Origin: Flavobacteriales bacterium
Lineage (GTDB): Bacteria; Bacteroidota; Bacteroidia; Flavobacteriales_F; PHOS-HE28
DNA length: 64,000 bases
Assembly (NCBI GenBank): GCA_016721825.1
Contig: JADKHI010000006.1
Location: 248,001 to 312,000, forward strand
Direction: 5' to 3'
Shown: positions 58,397-64,000 of the stretch, piece after piece
Position numbering within the stretch: the first letter of the stretch is position 1
Layout: each line of letters opens with the position of its first letter
Program-made: the position numbers and the translations under genes
The notes under the pieces: model-generated
The model's input: the letters and a program-made list of their open reading frames with translations, nothing else
Database searches by the model: none
What the model was told of the DNA's origin: nothing

Positions 58397-59766
58397 GTGA
58401 AATACCGCAGTCCGTTCCTCGTGTCAACCTCCCTGAACCTTCTTCTGCAAGCTGGCGCGCCTGATGTGCCTCACCATCGCGGCCATGGTGGTGATCGTGG
58501 TGCTGCTGGGCGTCTGTGCGTGCATGAGCGCCAGTGAGGTCGCCCTGTTCTCGTTGACCGCCGCCCAGCTCCGGGAACTGAGGGAGCACGGTGGCCCTAA
58601 GGCTGCTCCTGTGTTGGACCTGCTTTCCCGACCACGGCGACTGTTGGCCACCATTCTGGTGATGAACAACTTCTCCATGGTGGGCATCACGGTGTTCAGC
58701 ACCATTGTCATGAACGGGCTGGTGGACTTCTCGCGGATGCCTGAGTACCTCGTGTTCGGGATCCAGGTGCTGGTGGTCACCTTCATCATTCTGTTGTTCG
58801 GCGAGGTGCTTCCGAAGGTCTACGCCACCTCCCATGCCATGAGCGTGGCGCTTTCCCTTTCCCGAATGCTCGTAGGCCTGCGTTGGTTCTGGAGCCCGGT
58901 GAACGAGACGCTGATCCGCAGCACCTCCTTCATTGAAAGCGCTTCAAGAAACGCAGCACCAACATTGACGCCGACGCGCTCGGGCACGCCCTGACCTGAC
59001 CAACGACCCGAACACAACGGCCGAGGAACAGCGGATCCTGCGGGGCATCGTGAAGTTCCGCAACATCGAAGTGCGGCAGGTCATGCACCCGCGTACAGGT
59101 GTCATTGCGTTCAACCAGGACCTCACCTTCCAAGAGCTGATCGCGGCCATTGTTGAAAGCGGATTTTCCCGTGTGCCGGTCTTTGAGGACACCATGGACC
59201 GTGTGGTGGGCGTGCTCCACATCAAGGATGTGCTCGCACACCTGGACGTCGTGGACTTCGATTGGAAGAGCCTGTTGCGCGAACCCTATTTCGTTCCGGA
59301 GAACAAGAAGCTTGACGACATTCTGAAAGAGTTCCGCGCCAAGAAGGTGCACCTCGCCATCGTGGTGGATGAGTACGGAGGCACCAGCGGCATCATCACA
59401 TTGGAAGATGTGATCGAGGAGATCGTGGGAGACATTACGGACGAGTTCGACGACGAGGACCTGCTGTACAGCAAGCTGGACGACCACAACTGGGCGTTCG
59501 AGGGCAAGTCCTCGCTCACCGACGTGTACCGCGTGCTCGGCATGGACGGCTCCCGGCTCGTCTGACGCTGCTGCGGACAAGCAGCTGTTCGAGGACAACA
59601 AAGGCGAAAGTGAAACGCTTGGCGGCTTCGTTCTGAGCTCACCGGCCGCATCCCCAAGAAGGGCGAACGCGTGGACCTTCGGAACTTCTCCTTCACGGTG
59701 GAAAGCGCGGACAACAAGCGCGTACGTCGCGTGAAAGTGACCCTTCGCGATGAGACCAAAGGCTGA
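58397..59766 (+). CDS. gldE: GldE-type CNNM/CBS transporter-associated protein (several frameshifts as read)
   Basis: About 456 residues. A CNNM (DUF21) membrane domain (VVIVVLLGVCACMSASEVAL, FIILLFGEVLPKVYATSHAM) is followed by a CBS pair (VRQVMHPRTGVIAFNQDLTF, VHLAIVVDEYGGTSGIITLE) and a CorC/HlyC C-terminal domain (RIPKKGERVDLRNFSFTVES). In Flavobacterium gldE supports gliding together with gldD. About four to five single-base shifts are needed, near 58455, 58940, 58990, 59565 and 59635. The start is probably GTG 58397. The 3' end overlaps gldD by 17 bases. Confidence 0.83.
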
Positions 59767-60341
59767 ACTGATGCTGCTGGGCTTCGGCCTTTGCCTGCTG
59801 ACGGCCTGCGGTCCGGATCCGGTGCCGAAGCCCAAAGGCTATTTCCGGATCGATCTGCCGGCAAAGGCGTACACGACCTGGACGCCCGCATGTCCGTTCA
59901 CGGCGGAGATCCCGGTGTATGCGAAAGCTTTGCCGGGCAACCGTCCGGACCAGAGCTGCTGGTACAACCTGACCTTCCCTGATCAGCGGGCCATTGTGCA
60001 CATGACCTACCGCGAAGTGCACAGCGATCTAGCACAGCTCATCGAGGATGCCCACAGCTACAAGTCGAAGCACGAGGCCAAAGGCGGTGAAGATCTCCAC
60101 CGAGCGCGTTCTGCGTGATAGCGTGCGGGTCTTCGGTAACGTGTTCGACGTGGAAGGTGATGTCGCTTCGCCTCTAGTGTTCTACATGACCGACAGCACC
60201 GCGCACTTCCTCTACGGCGCGCTTTACTTCAGTTCCGAGCCGAACGCCGATTCTCTGGCACCTGTGACCACACGATTGCGCGAGGACTTGAGGCATTTCG
60301 TCGGCACGTTGCGCTGGAACGAAGGCGCGATCAAGCGCTAA
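59750..60341 (+). CDS. gldD: Gliding motility lipoprotein GldD (one frameshift as read)
   Basis: About 196 residues. Lipobox LLTAC (Cys20), then PKPKGYFRIDLPAKAYTTW typical of GldD. The second half is in another frame: RVFGNVFDVEGDVASPLVFY, then MTDSTAHFLYGALYFSSEPN and DSLAPVTTRLREDLRHFVGT. The shift lies near 60085 in AAAGG. GldD is required for gliding and T9SS function in Flavobacterium johnsoniae. The stop overlaps the convergent ctaA 3' end by about 11 bases. Confidence 0.87.
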
Positions 60342-61362
60342 GGCGTCGGCCTGTGCCGTGGAGCGTGGCAAGTAGCGCGCTCAGCAGCAACAACGCTCGA
60401 ACTGGTGCAGCACGCCCAGCACAATGGGCACCTGCATAACGAGCGTAAGCACACCCAGCAGGAACTGCAGCAGCACGGCCGCCATCAACCACTTCCAGGT
60501 ACCGGCTACGCCAGCGCGTTCCCTGAAGTGGATAGCGAAGCCTACGAATGCTGCGGCCACCAACCACGCCAGGTTGCGGTGTACGAACTGCACACCGTCC
60601 TTGTGGTCGGTCAGGTCCTTCACCAGATCACCGAAAGCCCGGACGTTCTCCGGCATGAACTGACCGTTCATCAGTGGCCAGGTATTGTAGATACGCCCCG
60701 CGTCAAGCCCAGCGGTGAAGGCACCGTAGACGCATCTGAAGCACCAACAGCCAGAGGAGCGCCCTGGCCCAACGCGCTTCAGTAGTTCCATTGCCGCCCC
60801 ATGCGCTGCGTCCGTTGCGGATGTCGAACACGGTCCATAGCACGAGCGCGAACACAGTGAAGGCGGCGCAGAGATGGATGGCAAGCCTGAAGTGGCTGAC
60901 ATCAGGGTTCTTCTCCAAGCCGCTGGCCACCATGAACCAGCCGAGCGCACCCACAAGCCCGCCGCTGACCAGGATCACCAGCCCACGCCGCATCAACCAG
61001 CCTGTCAGGAAGCCCTTGCGCCAGAACACCACAAAAGGGACCAGAAAGACGAGGCCCATGAGGCGGCCCCAGTTGCGGTGCAGGTATTCCCAGAAGAAGA
61101 TCTTCTTGAAGCCCGCCAGGTCCATGTGCTGATTGACCAGTGTGTACTCCGGGATCCGCTTGTACTTGTCAAAGGCCTCCTGCCATTCCACCTCGTTCGC
61201 TGGCGGAAGTGCGCCCATGATCGGCTTCCACTCCGTGATGCTGAGCCCACTGCCGGTGAGTCGCGTGATGCCGCCAATGGCCACCATGCAAGCGATGAGC
61301 ACGCACCCGGTGAGCAACCAACGGACCACGGGACGAAGGGAGGGTGCGGTAGCGGAGGTCAT
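60331..61362 (-). CDS. ctaA: Heme A synthase, COX15/CtaA family (two frameshifts as read)
   Basis: About 343 residues, polytopic; oxidises heme O to heme A for cytochrome oxidase. Seen: VAIGGITRLTGSGLSITEWK then PIMGALPP near the N-terminus, FFWEYLHRNWGRLMGLVFL, the second half VYGAFTAGLDAGRIYNTWPL and MNGQFMPE, and HRNLAWLVAAAFVGFAIHF, with the heme histidines. Shifts near 60735 and 60385; with them the C-terminus becomes ALLLLSALLATLHGTGRRLS. ATG 61362; a TACTTTCG element lies just upstream. Confidence 0.88.
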
Positions 61363-61425
61363 GGGCGGCGAAAGTACCAACGCCGTGCATCCGCTCCAGG
61401 TTCACCAGCAACCTCGAGCGTGAAT

Positions 61426-61451
61426 GAAAAAGGGCCCCGAGAGGAGCCCTT
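61426..61451 (-). terminator. Hairpin terminator after the HMA lipoprotein
   Basis: On the minus strand AAGGGCTCC-TCTC-GGGGCCCTT (one G-T pair) followed by TTTCATT, 19 bases after the stop at 61470. Confidence 0.75.
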
Positions 61452-61469
61452 CGTTCAATGTGAACAGGA

Positions 61470-61986
61470 TCAGATGCGCAGCAGGCGCGACAGAAAGCCG
61501 AAGACACTGGGCAACACCAGCTCCGGCAGCGAAGCGGAGACCTGTCCTTCGACCTTTTCAGTAAGCTCTTCGGTGGCGTCCGCCGCAGGTGTGCCTTGCA
61601 CTTGTTTGGTGATGGCGATCGCGGACACCTTGTACTGGCCTTCGTGCAGTGCTTCCACGGTTTTCACGATCTCCGCTTCGCTCACCTGGGTGGCGTCGAA
61701 GCTCACGATGGCGTGGTCGGCGGAGGCATCCTCGGTGAACTTGATGTCGGTGGTGCTGACACCGGGCAACGGCCAGGGCTTTCTTGATGGATCCGCCGCA
61801 CATCATTTCGCAGGTCATGCCATCAATGCTCAGGTCGGCCATGGTCACCGGCGTACCGGCCACCACCACTTCGGTGACCGACCGGGGAACACCCGCTGCG
61901 GCGCTGGAAACGGCATCGGTGGTTGACGAAGAGCTGCAGGCCACGAGCAGGCTGCAGGCGATCATCGGGAGGAGGAACTTCTTCAT
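61470..61986 (-). CDS. Heavy-metal-associated (HMA) domain lipoprotein (one frameshift as read)
   Basis: About 171 residues. Leader KKFLLPMIACSLLVAC with Cys17 as lipid site; Ser/Thr-rich spacer; an HMA fold at about 45-120 with the metal motif DGMTCEMMCGGSIKKALA (spacing C-x3-C instead of the usual C-x2-C), continuing in the other frame as LPGVSTTDIKFTEDASADHA and EIVKTVEALHEGQ. The shift lies near 61775. Probably a copper or similar metal-binding protein on the periplasmic side. Confidence 0.8.
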
Positions 61987-62035
61987 GGTCGAGGTGCTTT
62001 CCGGTGATAGGACGCTGTGACCAACGCGGATGTTA

Positions 62036-62043
62036 CAAAAGTA
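62036..62043 (-). promoter_or_regulatory. -7 promoter element of the HMA lipoprotein
   Basis: TACTTTTG on the minus strand, exact TAnnTTTG match, 50 bases before ATG 61986. Confidence 0.5.
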
Positions 62044-62075
62044 GTGCGGAACGATCCAGATACCTTCGCAGCCCG

Positions 62076-62987
62076 ATGGGAGGGATGAAGAAAAAGCAGA
62101 GTGACGAACGGTTGAACTGGTTGCTCCTGCTGGTGCTGGCGTTGATCTGGGGCAGCTCTTTCATCCTGATGAAACGGGGTCTTTTCCACGACGGGCAACC
62201 GGTCCTAACCCCCTTCCAGATGGCCAGCGCCCGGCTTTCCATCGCTTGGTTGGCCCTGACTCCCTTCCTGTTGAAGTACTGGCAGGAGCTTCGCAAGCAC
62301 TGGTTACCGCTCTTGGGAAGTGGGGTCCTTGGCAACGGGATACCGGCCTTCCTGTTCGCTTCGGCCCAAAGCCGGATCAGCAGCTCTCTTTCGGGCATGT
62401 TGAACAGCCTGACCCCCTTGTTCGCACTGGTGCTCGGGGTGGCGTTGTTCCGGCAACGGATGCGCTTGGTGCACGTGGCCGGGGTGCTGTTGGGCCTCTG
62501 CGGCGCTGTGGGCCTGATCGCCTTGGGCAGTGCCGACGGTCTGCCTTCCTGGTCGATCTACGCCTTGATGCCTGTGATCGCTACGGCCTGCTATGGCATG
62601 AGCGCGAACATCGTCAAGCACCACCTCTACATGCTGCCCGCCACGGCCACCTCCGCACTCGCGCTCACCTTCGTGGGTCCTCTCGCCCTGGTCCTGGTGT
62701 TCTTCAGCGGCCTGCCGGAAGCACTTTCCAACCAGCCCCATGCTTGGAGATCGCTAGGCTATGTGGCGCTCTTGGCCACGATGAGCTCTGCGCTCGCCCT
62801 GGTGCTGTGGAACGTTCTACTGAAACGCACTTCCGCGCTTTGGGCCTCCTCGGTGACCTACCTGATGCCCGTGGTGGCCATTGGCTGGGGCCTTCTGGAT
62901 GGCGAATCCTTGAGCATGGCCCAGCTCGGCATGATCGCGGTGGTGCTGTCCGGTATCTATCTGGTGAACGTGGCGGAACGGCGATAG
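62076..62987 (+). CDS. EamA/DMT-superfamily transporter
   Basis: A 303-residue inner-membrane protein with about ten hydrophobic segments in two EamA repeats (WLLLLVLALIWGSSFILMKR at the start; VIATACYGMSANIVKHHLYM opening the second half; SSVTYLMPVVAIGWGLLDGE near the end). These drug/metabolite transporters usually export amino acids or related metabolites; the substrate is unknown. Start ATG 62076; ATG 62085 is nine bases later, with GGAGGG just before it. It is divergent from the HMA lipoprotein. Confidence 0.88.
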   Translation: MGGMKKKQSDERLNWLLLLVLALIWGSSFILMKRGLFHDGQPVLTPFQMASARLSIAWLALTPFLLKYWQELRKHWLPLLGSGVLGNGIPAFLFASAQSRISSSLSGMLNSLTPLFALVLGVALFRQRMRLVHVAGVLLGLCGAVGLIALGSADGLPSWSIYALMPVIATACYGMSANIVKHHLYMLPATATSALALTFVGPLALVLVFFSGLPEALSNQPHAWRSLGYVALLATMSSALALVLWNVLLKRTSALWASSVTYLMPVVAIGWGLLDGESLSMAQLGMIAVVLSGIYLVNVAERR

Positions 62988-63053
62988 CAGTGGGGTTCGA
63001 CGGCCTCGGTGCATCTTTGCGGCTCGCTGGGCAACAGATCCGGCACGCGACCC

Positions 63054-63797
63054 ATGTACCTCGGCAAGAAAGTGATCGTGGTGTTACCGGCCTACAGGGC
63101 GGCGCTCACCCTTGAGCAGACCTACCGGGAGATCCCCTTCGATCTGGTCGACGAGGTGGTGCTGGTGGATGACAAGAGCCCTGACAATACGGTGGAAGTG
63201 GCCCGGAAACTGGGCATCCGCCACATTGTGGAGCACCAGCGCAACCGAGGCTACGGCGGCAATCAGAAGAGCTGCTACGACAAGGCCTTGGAACTGGGCG
63301 GTGACATCATCGTGATGCTTCACCCCGACTACCAGTACACACCCAAGTTGCTGGCGCCGATGATCACCCTGCTTGGTAACGGGGTTTACCCCGTGGTGTT
63401 CGGTTCACGCATCCTCGGCAAGGGCGCGTTGAAGGGTGGCATGCCCATTTACAAGTACATCGCCAATCGCCTGCTCACCTTCACGCAGAACGTGCTGATG
63501 GGCCAGAAACTGAGCGAATACCACACTGGCTACCGGGCCTACACCGGTGAAGTGCTGCGCAGTGTGGACTACAACAAGCTCTCGGACGACTTCGTGTTCG
63601 ACAACGAGATCGTGGGGCAGCTCTGCTGGCAGGGGAACGAGATCGCGGAGATCACCTGCCCGACGAAGTACTTCGACGAGGCCAGCTCCATCAACTTCAG
63701 CCGCAGCGTCACCTACGGTCTGGGGGTGCTGCGGGTCTCGGTGCGCTACCGCCTGGCGAAGTGGGGCATCCCTTGGTCCATCCTCAAGGGCAGCTAG
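63054..63797 (+). CDS. Family 2 glycosyltransferase
   Basis: A 247-residue GT-A glycosyltransferase (GT2, dolichol-phosphate-mannose-synthase-like). Seen: VIVVLPAYRAALTLEQTYRE near residues 7-26, EVVLVDDKSPDNTVEVAR near 34-51, the metal-binding equivalent of DxD in MLHPDYQYTP near 93-102, and the acceptor block YHTGYRAYTGEVLRSVDYNK. No membrane segments. ATG 63054; a CATCTTTG element ends 35 bases upstream. It is followed by an ArnT-like gene and probably acts in surface glycan or lipid modification. Confidence 0.9.
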   Translation: MYLGKKVIVVLPAYRAALTLEQTYREIPFDLVDEVVLVDDKSPDNTVEVARKLGIRHIVEHQRNRGYGGNQKSCYDKALELGGDIIVMLHPDYQYTPKLLAPMITLLGNGVYPVVFGSRILGKGALKGGMPIYKYIANRLLTFTQNVLMGQKLSEYHTGYRAYTGEVLRSVDYNKLSDDFVFDNEIVGQLCWQGNEIAEITCPTKYFDEASSINFSRSVTYGLGVLRVSVRYRLAKWGIPWSILKGS

Positions 63798-63813
63798 CGG
63801 ATACCTTCGGGCC

Positions 63814-64000
63814 ATGCCGTTGCCACGCGCCTTGCTGATCACGTTGGTGGCCTTGGCGTTGTTCGTACCCGGCCTCGGTGCGGTGCATCTGTTCGATTGG
63901 GACGAGATCAACTTCGCGGAGATCGCCCGGGAGATGCATGTCACGGGCAACTTCCTTCAGCCACAGATCGACTTCAAGCCTTTTCACGAGAAGCCGCCGC
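63814..64000 (+). CDS. ArnT/PMT-like membrane glycosyltransferase, N-terminal part (cut by right edge)
   Basis: The first 62 codons of a membrane glycosyltransferase. The leading hydrophobic segment (ALLITLVALALFVPGLGAV) is followed by FDWDEINFAEIAREMHVTGN, the first-loop acidic motif of ArnT/PMT-type enzymes, then FKPFHEKPP. These transfer sugars from polyprenyl phosphates on the outer face of the inner membrane. It starts 16 bases after the GT2 gene, with a TACCTTCG element between. Confidence 0.8.
   Translation, partial: MPLPRALLITLVALALFVPGLGAVHLFDWDEINFAEIAREMHVTGNFLQPQIDFKPFHEKPP

Noticed and set aside
1..64000. CRISPR arrays, tRNA or rRNA genes
   Set aside because: No regularly spaced repeats, cloverleaf signatures or rRNA conserved stretches were noticed by eye on either strand; a covariance-model search would be decisive.

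Overview
The window reads as chromosome from a GC-rich member of the Bacteroidota, most likely Flavobacteriales. Supporting signs are gldE and gldD (gliding and type IX secretion) next to mutY and ssb, several secreted proteins with type IX secretion (T9SS) C-terminal sorting domains, a 31-residue AURKAIP1/COX24-type ribosomal protein, and Bacteroidota-style -7 promoter elements (TAnnTTTG) 17-50 bases before many starts. No rRNA, tRNA, CRISPR array, integrase or transposase was recognised.

Layout. 1-5.8 kb: M20 amidohydrolase (cut by the left edge), half-size TauE, a large TolB-like propeller/barrel protein, an MBL hydrolase and an outer-membrane protein. 5.9-10.5 kb: a lipoprotein and the kynurenine genes kmo and kynU, divergent from hemL. 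10.6-15.5 kb: small membrane and exported proteins, then gcvP. 15.7-28.3 kb: a T9SS cargo region with four tandem paralogous secreted proteins, an MlaFE-type lipid transporter, an S74-domain T9SS protein and another T9SS protein. 28.3-29.0 kb is the only long gene-free stretch and holds a consensus promoter followed by three hairpins. 29.0-33.1 kb: lipoprotein, SprT-like protease, manC, extradiol dioxygenase, RNase D.

33.2-49.8 kb is the most interesting part, a sulfur-oxidation locus in two pieces. The left piece has an ArsR regulator with cysteines placed as in persulfide sensors, TauE, a CstB-like persulfide dioxygenase/rhodanese fusion, two half-YeeE transporters, a TsdA-like diheme cytochrome and a SoxB-like enzyme. 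The right piece has a periplasmic DsrE protein, an outer-membrane protein and a rhodanese lipoprotein. Between them sits an oppositely oriented TetR/RND efflux module, flanked by the 3' end of the soxB-like gene and a second, diverged, headless copy of that 3' end. CRP/FNR-like palindromes precede both sulfur pieces at nearly the same distance from the promoter element.

49.8-64 kb: exported acetolactate decarboxylase, fumC, an arsC-like gene, prfB, recX, rng, the COX24-type gene, a TPR protein, HU, mutY, ssb, gldE, gldD, ctaA, an HMA-domain lipoprotein, a DMT transporter and two glycosyltransferases (the last cut by the right edge). Eight genes between about 54.8 and 61.8 kb carry single-base frameshifts although protein similarity continues across them. 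This looks like a stretch of sequencing or assembly indels rather than real gene decay.
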